From: CBDDGJ01 sp965199285
GTDB lineage: Bacteria; Pseudomonadota; Alphaproteobacteria; RS24
Reading direction: 5' to 3'
Assembly: GCA_965199285.1 (NCBI GenBank)
Contig: OZ240687.1
Location: 992,001-1,056,000, forward strand
Length of the DNA: 64,000 nt
This document shows, one piece after another, positions 14,957-23,359 of the stretch (positions are counted from its first letter, which is position 1; each line of letters begins with the position of its first letter). The notes below the pieces were generated by a model. It was not told the origin of the DNA and did no database searches. It saw only the letters and a program-made list of their open reading frames with translations. The position numbers were made by a program, and so were the translations under genes.

Positions 14957-17221
14957 ATGAGCCAAGAACAGCAAAGTCTTACCGGTGCGAAGCCAATGCC
15001 CCCTATTGAGGAACCAGGTTTACGCGAAGACCAGCTTGCGCATTTTTATCCTTATCAGATGGCGCGCGCGACCAAGGAAGATATTTTACCCAAAACCGAA
15101 GGCGGCAAACCGTTCAAATTTGTCTCTGAATTTGAGCCCGCAGGTGACCAGCCCGATGCTATAAACGAACTTGTCACCGGCATTGATGGACAAGAGCGCG
15201 ACCAGGTTCTGCTCGGCGTCACCGGTAGCGGCAAAACCTTCACCATGGCGCAAGTTATCGCCCGTACGGGGCGGCCCGCGCTTATTTTAGCGCATAATAA
15301 AACTTTGGCGGCGCAGCTTTATGGTGAGTTTAGGGAATTTTTCCCCGAAAATGCGGTCGAGTATTTTGTCTCTTACTATGATTATTATCAGCCCGAAGCC
15401 TATGTGCCGCGCACCGATACTTATATCGAAAAAGAAAGCGATATTAATGAGCAGATTGACCGGATGCGTCACTCTGCCACCCGCGCTTTGCTGGAACGCG
15501 ATGATGTGATTATTGTTGCCTCAGTCTCTTGCATTTATGGCATTGGCTCGGTGGAAAGCTATTCGGCAATGACATTTGACCTTAAGAAAGGGGCGACGAC
15601 CTCACGCGGTGAGATTTTGGAAAATCTGGTGGCGCTACAATATCGCCGCAATGAAAGCGGGTTTTTTCGCGGTGATTTTCGGGTGCGCGGCGATGTGATT
15701 GAAATTTACCCCGCCCATTATGAGGATCGGGCGTGGCGGATTGAACTATTTGGCGATGAAATCGATATAATCAGCGAATTTGACCCGCTTACGGGCCATA
15801 AAACCGATGCGCTGGAACATGTTCGGATTTATGCCAATTCGCATTATGTCACCCCAGGGGCAACTCTGAAACAAGCCGCGAAGGGGATAAAGAAAGACCT
15901 TCTTACGCGGATTGAAGAATTTGAAGCGGCAGGGCGGATATTGGAAGCACAACGGCTAGAGCAGCGGACATTATTCGATCTCGAAATGCTCGAAGCGGCG
16001 GGGGTTTGTCCCGGTATTGAAAATTATTCGCGCTATCTCACCAATCGCAAACCTGGTGAACCACCGCCCACATTATTTGAATATTTGCCGCAAAATGCGC
16101 TGGTCTTTGTCGATGAGAGCCATGTCTCCATCCCGCAATTAGGCGGCATGTTTCGCGGCGATTTTAAGCGCAAATCGACTTTGGCGAATTATGGCTTTCG
16201 GCTGCCGAGCTGTGTCGATAATCGCCCAATGCGATTTGAGGAATGGAATATGCTCCGCCCGCAAACCATTTATGTATCGGCAACACCGGGCCCGTGGGAG
16301 CTTGAACAAACCGGCGGCGCGTTTACCGAACAAATCATCCGCCCGACCGGATTGGTTGATCCGGTCTGCGATATTCGCCCCGCCTCTTCGCAAGTCGATG
16401 ATTTACTGGCTGAATGTCATCAAGCCGCTCAAAAAGGCGAGCGCGTTTTGGTGACCACGCTCACCAAGCGGATGGCGGAAGACCTTACCGAATATATGCA
16501 TGAGCAGGGTTTGCGGGTGCGCTATATGCACTCTGACATTGACACGCTGGAGCGGATTGAGATTGTCCGCGATTTGCGGCTTGGCGCATTTGATATTCTG
16601 GTTGGGATTAATCTGCTGCGCGAGGGGCTGGATATTCCCGAATGTGCGCTGGTGGCGATTTTGGATGCCGATAAGGAAGGGTTTTTGCGCTCTGAAACCT
16701 CGCTCATCCAGACGATTGGCCGCGCCGCCCGCAATGTCGATGGGCGGGTCTTGCTTTATGCCGATCAGATGACTGGCTCGCTGCAACGCGCTTTAGCGGA
16801 AACCAATCGGCGGCGTGAAAAACAGCTCGCCCATAATAAAAAGCACAATGTCACGCCGGCCAGCATTAAAAAATCTGTCTCCGATATTATTGAACGCCTT
16901 ACGGGGGAGAAAAAAGATACCGGCTTGCAAGCCTATCAGGTGCTGGAAGGGATGGCGGAAGAGGGGGGAAAACCGCTCTATGGCCATAATTTGCGCGCCG
17001 CCATCAAAAAAATGGAAGAGGATATGGTTAAGGCTGCCGAGAATCTGGAATTTGAAACCGCCGCCCAGCTGCGCGATGAAATCCGCCGCTTGCAGGAAAC
17101 CGAATTGGCGATAAGTGATGACCCTTTCGCACGCCAAAGCGAGGTGGAAACCCGTGTCGCAATGAAAAGCGGCAAAAAACCGCCTGCCAAAAAACGCGGC
17201 AGAAATAATAAACGGCGGTGA
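14957..17221 (+). CDS. uvrB: Excinuclease ABC subunit B
   Basis: 754 residues from the ATG at 14957. The frame is open from 14852, but those 35 codons are repeat DNA, so I prefer the later start. The protein has Walker A LLGVTGSGKTF, the DNA-clamping beta-hairpin YYDYYQPEAYVP, helicase motifs through TIGRAARNVDG, and a C-terminal UVR coiled coil (about residues 640-680) that contacts UvrC. It is the damage-verification helicase of nucleotide excision repair. A basic tail (KKPPAKKRGRNNKRR) extends beyond the E. coli protein. A one-mismatch SOS-box-like GAAC-N7-GAAA is at about 14883. Confidence 0.95.
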   Translation: MSQEQQSLTGAKPMPPIEEPGLREDQLAHFYPYQMARATKEDILPKTEGGKPFKFVSEFEPAGDQPDAINELVTGIDGQERDQVLLGVTGSGKTFTMAQVIARTGRPALILAHNKTLAAQLYGEFREFFPENAVEYFVSYYDYYQPEAYVPRTDTYIEKESDINEQIDRMRHSATRALLERDDVIIVASVSCIYGIGSVESYSAMTFDLKKGATTSRGEILENLVALQYRRNESGFFRGDFRVRGDVIEIYPAHYEDRAWRIELFGDEIDIISEFDPLTGHKTDALEHVRIYANSHYVTPGATLKQAAKGIKKDLLTRIEEFEAAGRILEAQRLEQRTLFDLEMLEAAGVCPGIENYSRYLTNRKPGEPPPTLFEYLPQNALVFVDESHVSIPQLGGMFRGDFKRKSTLANYGFRLPSCVDNRPMRFEEWNMLRPQTIYVSATPGPWELEQTGGAFTEQIIRPTGLVDPVCDIRPASSQVDDLLAECHQAAQKGERVLVTTLTKRMAEDLTEYMHEQGLRVRYMHSDIDTLERIEIVRDLRLGAFDILVGINLLREGLDIPECALVAILDADKEGFLRSETSLIQTIGRAARNVDGRVLLYADQMTGSLQRALAETNRRREKQLAHNKKHNVTPASIKKSVSDIIERLTGEKKDTGLQAYQVLEGMAEEGGKPLYGHNLRAAIKKMEEDMVKAAENLEFETAAQLRDEIRRLQETELAISDDPFARQSEVETRVAMKSGKKPPAKKRGRNNKRR

Positions 17222-17273
17222 TGAAAGTTAAGCATGTCAAGTGTATATGTCTAAAATCTATCACAATCCCCGC

Positions 17274-17305
17274 TTATACACATATTTATCGGGTACTTAT
17301 CCACA
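17274..17305. promoter_or_regulatory. Two DnaA-box-like sites between uvrB and the Abi gene
   Basis: TTATACACA at 17274-17282 and TTATCCACA at 17297-17305, same strand, 23 bases apart. Both match the DnaA box consensus TTATNCACA. They lie just upstream of the promoter of the AbiF-type gene. Confidence 0.45.
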
Positions 17306-17316
17306 AATCTATTGAA

Positions 17317-17345
17317 AAAACGAATCACCTATGTTATATAATCCT
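17317..17345 (+). promoter_or_regulatory. Promoter of the AbiF-type RNA/gene
   Basis: TTGAAA, a 17-base spacer, then TATATA overlapping TATAAT. This places the transcription start only some 7-10 bases before the hairpin at 17354. Confidence 0.55.
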
Positions 17346-17346
17346 C

Positions 17347-17384
17347 ATCATGGCCAGTGCCCTAGTTGCACTGGTCTTTTTTTA
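17347..17384 (+). ncRNA. Candidate abiF-type leader RNA: terminator-like hairpin upstream of Abi gene
   Basis: CCAGTGC-CCTAGTT-GCACTGG (17354-17374) followed by TCTTTTTTT is a textbook intrinsic terminator, yet it lies between the promoter and the Abi_2-family gene at 17402. Weinberg and co-workers described the abiF RNA motif as a conserved RNA upstream of abiF genes, with a possible toxin-antitoxin-like role. Position and form fit that motif; I cannot run the covariance model. Confidence 0.55.
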
Positions 17385-17401
17385 TAGGGAATCGCTAGCC
17401 A

Positions 17402-18316
17402 ATGTCAGAATATGATAAGCCTTATACAAATGTTGAAGAGCAAATAAATATACTCAAACAACGCGGTATGATTATCCAAAATGAGGATACGGCAAGGGAT
17501 TATTTATACCATATAAATTATTATCGGCTAAGCGGCTATAGTTACCCCTTTAGAGCAGATAATGATAGTGAAGATTTTAGACCTGATACAAAATTTGAGA
17601 ATATTATTGAACTATATATATTTGATAAACGCTTGCGTATGCTCTTGCTAGATGAGATTGAGCGGATAGAAATATCGCTTCGGACAACAATCTCTCTTGA
17701 AATTGGCATGGTTTCCAAAGATGCACATAGACATTACAATTCTGGCATATTTGGTAATTGGGAAGGGAATCAAGAAAAACACCAAGATTGGTTGAAAAGA
17801 ATTGATGAAAGAGAAAAAAGTGCGCAAGATCATTTCGCGAAACATTTTAGAGAAAAATATCAGAAAAGTGCAATGCCAGTCTGGATAAGTTCAGAATTAT
17901 GGAGCTTCGGAGATATTTCTCACTTTTTTAGACACTTAACAGCAGAGTATAAAGACAAGATTTCCAACACTTATAGTATAGAGGATAGGAGAATATTTAT
18001 AACCTGGCTTCGAAACCTTAATCTTGTTCGTAATATCTGCGCTCATCATAGTCGTTTGTGGAATAAAGACCTCATAACACCTAGCCTCCCAAAAATAGAA
18101 GAATTTCAGTATATAACCGCTTTAAGCGGTATAGCGCGATCACGCATATATACGAGTTTGACGATTATTTTATTTTTGTTGCAGAAAATATCAGATAGTC
18201 CAAATTGGAAGAACCGGCTTAAAGAGCATTTGGAAAGCTTTCCTCAAACCCCACATATTTCTCTACGTTCATCAGGTTTTCCGGAAGACTGGCAACAGCA
18301 AAAAATATGGCAATGA
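17402..18316 (+). CDS. Abi_2 (AbiD/AbiF-like) abortive infection family protein
   Basis: 304 residues. The N-terminus has the family pattern ILKQRGMII and LYHINYYRLSGYSYPFR. The C-terminal half carries the HEPN RNase signature R-x4-H in LVRNICAHHSRLWN (about residue 214). Abi_2 proteins mediate phage resistance by halting growth, probably through RNA cleavage. It is AT-richer than uvrB and folB around it, suggesting acquisition. A promoter followed at once by a terminator-like hairpin precedes it, so expression may be kept low or controlled by that RNA. Confidence 0.85.
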   Translation: MSEYDKPYTNVEEQINILKQRGMIIQNEDTARDYLYHINYYRLSGYSYPFRADNDSEDFRPDTKFENIIELYIFDKRLRMLLLDEIERIEISLRTTISLEIGMVSKDAHRHYNSGIFGNWEGNQEKHQDWLKRIDEREKSAQDHFAKHFREKYQKSAMPVWISSELWSFGDISHFFRHLTAEYKDKISNTYSIEDRRIFITWLRNLNLVRNICAHHSRLWNKDLITPSLPKIEEFQYITALSGIARSRIYTSLTIILFLLQKISDSPNWKNRLKEHLESFPQTPHISLRSSGFPEDWQQQKIWQ

Positions 18317-18394
18317 TTTAATTATATTGCTTTTGCACTGATGCCCTTTACCGCATCACAGATAATCTGCTAAACCATTTGCAGGATAAAAGAT

Positions 18395-19156
18395 ATGACA
18401 AAGACCGCGCTCATCACAGGTGCCGCAAGGCGGATTGGCAGAACCATTGCCGAAGGGCTAATTGATCGAGGCTGGAATCTTGCCCTCCATTATCATCACA
18501 GTGGGGAAGAGGCGCAAAAATTATCCGACTATGCCAAAACGCGCGGGCAGCAAGCAATCCTCCTAAAGGCTGATTTGGCCGACGCGGAGGCGGTGAGTGA
18601 ACTTATCCCTTGCGCGCGGCAAGCCTTGGGCGATATCCAACTGCTGATTAATAATGCCTCCCTGTTTGAGCGTGATCAGCTTACCGATCTCACAACAGCT
18701 TTATGGGATACGCATCTCAATATTAATCTTCGCGCCCCCGCTTTTTTGATGCGTGATTTTGCTACCCAATTTTCGGATAAACCCCTTAAAGATAATCAGA
18801 TCATTAATCTTATCGATCAACGAGTCTGGCGGCTTAACCCTGATTTTACCAGCTATATGGTCTCAAAAGCGGGCTTATGGACACTCACCCAAACCGCCGC
18901 CCAAGCCCTGGCTCCGCATATTCGGGTAAATGCGATTGGGCCTGGCCCAACTCTGCCTAATCCGCGCCAAAGCCAAGCAGATTTTAATAAGCAAGCTGCA
19001 CTTGTTCCCCTTCAACGTGCCACCGCACCTACCGAAATTATGGCGGCGATTTGCTATCTCATCAATGCGCCCTCTGTAACCGGGCAAATGATTGCGCTGG
19101 ATGGCGGCCAGCATCTGGCCTGGCAAACTCCTGATGTCACTAATGTAAAAGAATAA
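18395..19156 (+). CDS. SDR family oxidoreductase, probable pteridine/dihydrofolate reductase (FolM/PTR1-like)
   Basis: 253 residues. Rossmann motif LITGAARRIGRTIA: the ARRIGR form of TGxxxGxG is typical of pteridine reductases. NNASLFERD and the YMVSKAGLW active site (Y-x3-K) follow. It overlaps folB (TAATG), so a role in folate or pterin reduction is likely. The substrate is inferred from motif and context only. Confidence 0.8.
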   Translation: MTKTALITGAARRIGRTIAEGLIDRGWNLALHYHHSGEEAQKLSDYAKTRGQQAILLKADLADAEAVSELIPCARQALGDIQLLINNASLFERDQLTDLTTALWDTHLNINLRAPAFLMRDFATQFSDKPLKDNQIINLIDQRVWRLNPDFTSYMVSKAGLWTLTQTAAQALAPHIRVNAIGPGPTLPNPRQSQADFNKQAALVPLQRATAPTEIMAAICYLINAPSVTGQMIALDGGQHLAWQTPDVTNVKE

Positions 19157-19509
19157 TGATGCAGAAAATACTTATCTCAGACCTTAAGTGCGCTGCCCGC
19201 ATTGGCATTCACCCGCATGAATATGAAGCCCCGCAAGATGTTTTAATCTCGCTTATTGCCGAAATTGAGAAACCACCACTCACGGCGACCATTAAAGATA
19301 TTGTTTGTTATGAAACGCTCGTTAACCAAATTATAGAGATTATAAAACGGCAGCATTATGATTTGGTCGAGCAATTATCGGATAAAATTGCCGATCATTT
19401 ATTGCAAGACAAACGCATTACTACGCTTAAATTGTGCATAGAAAAACCCGATGCCATTGCGCAAGCGCGTGCCGTTGGCGTTGAAACAAACTATCGACAA
19501 ACTCGATAA
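19156..19509 (+). CDS. folB: Dihydroneopterin aldolase family protein
   Basis: 117 residues, standard FolB size, with CAARIGIHPHEYEAPQ near the N-terminus, VCYETLVNQI, and the C-terminal LCIEKPDAIAQARAVGVE. It acts in tetrahydrofolate synthesis, cleaving dihydroneopterin. Start ATG at 19156 (or 19159) overlaps the stop of the SDR gene, so translation is coupled. Confidence 0.9.
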   Translation: MMQKILISDLKCAARIGIHPHEYEAPQDVLISLIAEIEKPPLTATIKDIVCYETLVNQIIEIIKRQHYDLVEQLSDKIADHLLQDKRITTLKLCIEKPDAIAQARAVGVETNYRQTR

Positions 19510-20016
19510 TTCTACCTCATTACGGATAAGCTATTAAATTATTTAGTTTTTTTGTCGTAATTTTGACATGAAAGTTTTACACAAAACGGAATACGCTAAC
19601 AGAAATATTTTGCGCAAGCCCTAAAATAACTAAAAAAAAAATTTTTTTACCGCCTTGATTTTAATTATAGCCTACAAATCAACACCTTAAATGTTTTGCA
19701 TATTTTTTAGGCAAAGGGTTCTGATCTGTTAAAAAACAACCACTTAGAGTATAATCTGGGTTGATACACACATAGTTATCCACAGCTTCGGTGGAGAGTT
19801 TTGCGAGCAATCGACTAATAATGCGTCACAATCATTATTTTTGAACCGTTTCAGAAAATTATCGTTTTATAAGCTTTAACTATAGGAATAATGCTGTTTC
19901 TTATAGCTAAATTAACCACTTTTAAATAAGCAAAAATAAATCACAATAGCGAGGTAAGCTAGGCATATGTATAAAAATCGATTAGACTAAATATACAAAC
20001 AAAGAATAGGTAAATA
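19510..20016. other. AT-rich 500-bp intergenic region with DnaA-box-like sites
   Basis: No gene is seen. The stretch is strongly AT-rich (A9 and T7 runs near 19633-19649). It holds TGATACACA at 19762-19770 and a perfect DnaA box TTATCCACA at 19776-19784, and TTAACCACTTTTAA near 19913 resembles a CtrA half-site pair with N6 instead of N7. It could be an origin-like region or simply the uvrC promoter region. Confidence 0.45.
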
Positions 20017-21879
20017 ATGGCAGATACATCTCCCCCTTTAAGTGGCCTTCCCTTAAGTGGTAGAGAGTTGATTAAGGAAAAATTGCGTACCCTGCCCCCC
20101 GCGGCGGGGGTTTATCGCATGCTCAATGCTCATGGGCGGGTGCTTTATGTTGGCAAAGCCAAAAATCTTAAAAACCGGGTTGCGTCTTACACCCGTGATC
20201 ATGGCCATAGCACGCGGATCCGCCGGATGATTCATGAAACCCATAATATGGAATTTGTCCGTACCGAGACCGAAACCGATGCGCTGCTGCTGGAGGCAAA
20301 TCTCATTCGCAAGCTGCAACCGCATTATAATATTCGTTTGCGTGACGATAAATCCTTTCCTTATATTTTGCTGACCAGCGATGATAAGGTTCCGCAGCTC
20401 TTCAAACATCGCGGCGCGCAAAAACGAGCCGGCGATTATTTTGGCCCTTTTGCATCGGCACAAGCGGTTAATCGTTCGCTTAATAGCCTACAACGCTCTT
20501 TCTTGTTGCGCTCCTGCTCTGATAGTGTTTATGAAAACCGCACCCGCCCCTGTTTGCTCTATCAGATTAAACGCTGTAGCGCGCCGTGTACGGGCGAAAT
20601 ATCCAATGCGGATTATCAGGATTTGGTTGATGAAGCACGGCATTTTTTGCAAGGCAAAAGCCGTCAGGTGCAAGAAAAATTGCTCCAGCGCATGCAGCAT
20701 GCCAGCACCAATTTAGATTTTGAAAAAGCCGCGACCATTCGCGATCGCATCAAAGCTCTCACCTATATCCAATCCGAAAATGCGATTCAGATAAAGGGCG
20801 TTCATGAGGCGGATATTATCGCCATTGCGCAAGAAAGCGGGCAATCCTGTGTGCAGGTTTTTTTCATTCGCGCGGCGCAAAATCTTGGTACAAAAGCCTA
20901 TTTCCCGCGCCATGAAAAAGGGCTGAACGCGGCCGACATTCTCGAAAGTTTTATCGGCCAATTTTATAGCGACCGGCCAACCCCTGGGCTTATTCTGGTA
21001 AATGAAGAGATGCCCGGGCGGATGCTTTTGCAAGAGGCCTTATCGCTGACAGCAGGCAAGAAAGTGAATATCCTACATCCCAAACGAGGCGATAAGCGAA
21101 GCGTTGTTGCACATGCGGCACAAAACGCCAGCGAGGCGATCGCCCGTTATATTGCCGAGAGCAATACACAGCGGCAACTCTTGCAAGATGTTGCTGATCT
21201 ATTTGCGCTTGAGGTGCCGCCTGAGCGGATAGATGTATTTGATAATAGCCACCTGCAGGGCACGGGGCAAATTGGCGGCATGATTGTCGCCGGCGCGGAA
21301 GGGTTTATCAAAAATCAATATCGCAAATTCAATATGAAAGACCCTAAGATAAAGGCCGGTGATGATTATGCGATGCTGCGCGAAGTTTTTACCCGTCGCT
21401 ATGGCCGGATGCTCAAAGAGCAAAACCAAACCACCCGTCCCGATCTTATTCTGATTGATGGAGGACGAGGCCAGCTTAACACAGCCATTGCGGTGATGAA
21501 GGAGCTTGGGCTAGCAGATATTCCCATGGTTGGCATCGCCAAAGGCCCAGACCGCCATGCCGGGCGCGAGCGGTTTTTTATGCGAGCGCAGGATGATTTT
21601 TCTTTGCCAGAAGATACGCCGGTTCTTTATTATTTACAAAGATTACGCGATGAAGCGCATCGTTATGCGATTGGCGCGCAGCGCCATAAGCGCCGCCAGC
21701 AAATCCGTACCAACCGGCTTGATGAGATTAGCGGCATCGGTGCAAACCGCAAAAAAGCTCTGCTGCATTATTTTGGCTCGGCGCGTGCGGTTGAGCAGGC
21801 GGCGCTGGCAGATTTACAAAAAGTAGATGGCATTAGCGACAGAATCGCGCAAATTATATTTGACCATTTTCACGGATAG
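20017..21879 (+). CDS. uvrC: Excinuclease ABC subunit C
   Basis: 620 residues. The N-terminal GIY-YIG nuclease reads GVYRMLNAHGRVLYVGKAKNLKNRV. Four conserved cysteine-region residues lie around CLLYQIKRCSAPC, followed by a UVR motif (NLDFEKAATIRDRIKAL). The RNase H-like second nuclease starts at VFDNSHLQGT, and tandem helix-hairpin-helix motifs end the protein. It makes both incisions in nucleotide excision repair together with UvrB, encoded 5 kb upstream. Confidence 0.97.
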   Translation: MADTSPPLSGLPLSGRELIKEKLRTLPPAAGVYRMLNAHGRVLYVGKAKNLKNRVASYTRDHGHSTRIRRMIHETHNMEFVRTETETDALLLEANLIRKLQPHYNIRLRDDKSFPYILLTSDDKVPQLFKHRGAQKRAGDYFGPFASAQAVNRSLNSLQRSFLLRSCSDSVYENRTRPCLLYQIKRCSAPCTGEISNADYQDLVDEARHFLQGKSRQVQEKLLQRMQHASTNLDFEKAATIRDRIKALTYIQSENAIQIKGVHEADIIAIAQESGQSCVQVFFIRAAQNLGTKAYFPRHEKGLNAADILESFIGQFYSDRPTPGLILVNEEMPGRMLLQEALSLTAGKKVNILHPKRGDKRSVVAHAAQNASEAIARYIAESNTQRQLLQDVADLFALEVPPERIDVFDNSHLQGTGQIGGMIVAGAEGFIKNQYRKFNMKDPKIKAGDDYAMLREVFTRRYGRMLKEQNQTTRPDLILIDGGRGQLNTAIAVMKELGLADIPMVGIAKGPDRHAGRERFFMRAQDDFSLPEDTPVLYYLQRLRDEAHRYAIGAQRHKRRQQIRTNRLDEISGIGANRKKALLHYFGSARAVEQAALADLQKVDGISDRIAQIIFDHFHG

Positions 21880-21892
21880 GCGGATAAGAACG

Positions 21893-22444
21893 ATGCACTC
21901 CATACCCAATTATATAACCTTTTTACGGATTTTGCTGATCCCGATATTATATGTCTCGATCTATATTCCCGGTGCGATTGGCGATTGGTTATCTTTGGGC
22001 ATATATACGGTTGCTTGTCTTTCAGATTTTCTTGATGGCTATCTCGCGCGCAGGCTTAATGTCCAATCCAATCTCGGGCGGATGCTCGACCCGATTGCCG
22101 ATAAGCTGATGATCGCAACCGTGCTTATTCTATTGGTCAGCGAAGGCATTATTGGCACATGGTGCTTACCAGCAGCCGCCATTATTTTGTGCCGCGAATT
22201 GCTGGTCTCGGGCTTGCGCGAATTTTTGATGGAAACTTATGTGCAACTGCCCGTGTCAAATCTCGCCAAATATAAAACCACCATTCAAATGTTGTCGCTT
22301 GGGTTTCTGCTCGCCGCCCCGACCGGTGATGATGTGTTGCCATTTAACACTGAGATTGGACTTACCTTATTATGGCTCGCCGCGATTTTAACTATGGTTA
22401 CAGGCTATAGCTATCTCAAAACCAGTCTTGAACATGCGGATTAA
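21893..22444 (+). CDS. pgsA: CDP-diacylglycerol--glycerol-3-phosphate 3-phosphatidyltransferase
   Basis: 183 residues from ATG 21893 (the open frame begins earlier but overlaps uvrC). N-terminal IPNYITFLRILLIPIL and the CDP-alcohol phosphotransferase motif D-G-x2-A-R-x8-G-x3-D-x3-D, seen as FLDGYLARRLN then GRMLDPIADK. Several transmembrane helices. It makes phosphatidylglycerophosphate. The uvrC-pgsA neighbourhood is conserved in many proteobacteria. Confidence 0.95.
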   Translation: MHSIPNYITFLRILLIPILYVSIYIPGAIGDWLSLGIYTVACLSDFLDGYLARRLNVQSNLGRMLDPIADKLMIATVLILLVSEGIIGTWCLPAAAIILCRELLVSGLREFLMETYVQLPVSNLAKYKTTIQMLSLGFLLAAPTGDDVLPFNTEIGLTLLWLAAILTMVTGYSYLKTSLEHAD

Positions 22445-22458
22445 ACCTCTTTTTGCTT

Positions 22459-23340
22459 ATGAATGATTCACTTGACCATTTGCGACCGGCAAGACAAAAA
22501 GAATTAGAGCTTGTTACAAAAATCCTGCTCGAAGAATTTGAAGCCGCGCGCGCCGGTAAAACCCAACTAAAAAAGCAAAGCGGCAAGATTGTCAAAATTA
22601 TCCTATTCGGCTCTTTCGCGCGGGAGGATTGGGTGGAAGACACAAAGACCGGCTATAAGAGTGACTTTGATATTTTGGTGATTGTAAGCGCGCAAATCTT
22701 TTGCGACTTTGAATTTTGGGAGCAAGCAGAAACCACCCTCGCGCATCATCCCGGCATCAAACATGATGTTGATTTGATAGTTGAACCCCTAGCGCATGTA
22801 AATGATATGCTGGCTGAGGGGCAGTATTTTTTCTCTGATATTCGCGATCAGGGGATTGCCTTATATGAAGCCAGTCGCAAACCTCTGCTTGAAGCTAAGC
22901 TGATGGATGAAGAGGCGTTTGTGACCATCTCACAAAAGCATTTTGAGAAAGTATTTCCTTATGCACAGGATATGTTTAGAGGAGTCCATTTTTATATTGA
23001 AAGTGCTTCCAATAATCCTGCCGCGTTCCTGCTTCATCAAGCGACCGAACATGCTTATGGCGCATTTTTACTTACGTATACGCATTATAAGCCAGACATC
23101 CATCATATTGGTAAATTACGGAGTCTCTCCGAGAATATTGATGCAGATTTAATCTCTGTCTGGCCGCGCAATACACGATTGGCGCGGCGGCGGTTTGAGT
23201 TGTTGCGGCGTGCCTATGTCGAAGCGCGTTATTCGGAACATTATGAGATCGCCCATGAAGATCTCGATTGGCTTACCACCCGCGTCACCCTATTGCATGA
23301 ACGCATCGAAGCAGCGTGTAAAAAACGGCTAGAAATTTAA
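22459..23340 (+). CDS. Nucleotidyltransferase-HEPN fusion protein
   Basis: 293 residues. The N-terminal polymerase-beta-type nucleotidyltransferase has GSFAREDW, the D-x-D metal pair in KSDFDILVIV, and a third Asp in HDVDLIVE. A C-terminal HEPN domain (about 160-285) has HQATEHAYGAFLL. Separate MNT and HEPN proteins form a known toxin-antitoxin class in which the MNT partner modifies the HEPN RNase. Here both are in one chain, so the role could be autoregulated or metabolic. It starts 14 bases after pgsA. Confidence 0.8.
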   Translation: MNDSLDHLRPARQKELELVTKILLEEFEAARAGKTQLKKQSGKIVKIILFGSFAREDWVEDTKTGYKSDFDILVIVSAQIFCDFEFWEQAETTLAHHPGIKHDVDLIVEPLAHVNDMLAEGQYFFSDIRDQGIALYEASRKPLLEAKLMDEEAFVTISQKHFEKVFPYAQDMFRGVHFYIESASNNPAAFLLHQATEHAYGAFLLTYTHYKPDIHHIGKLRSLSENIDADLISVWPRNTRLARRRFELLRRAYVEARYSEHYEIAHEDLDWLTTRVTLLHERIEAACKKRLEI

Positions 23341-23359
23341 AAACAGTGATAATTGTCAA

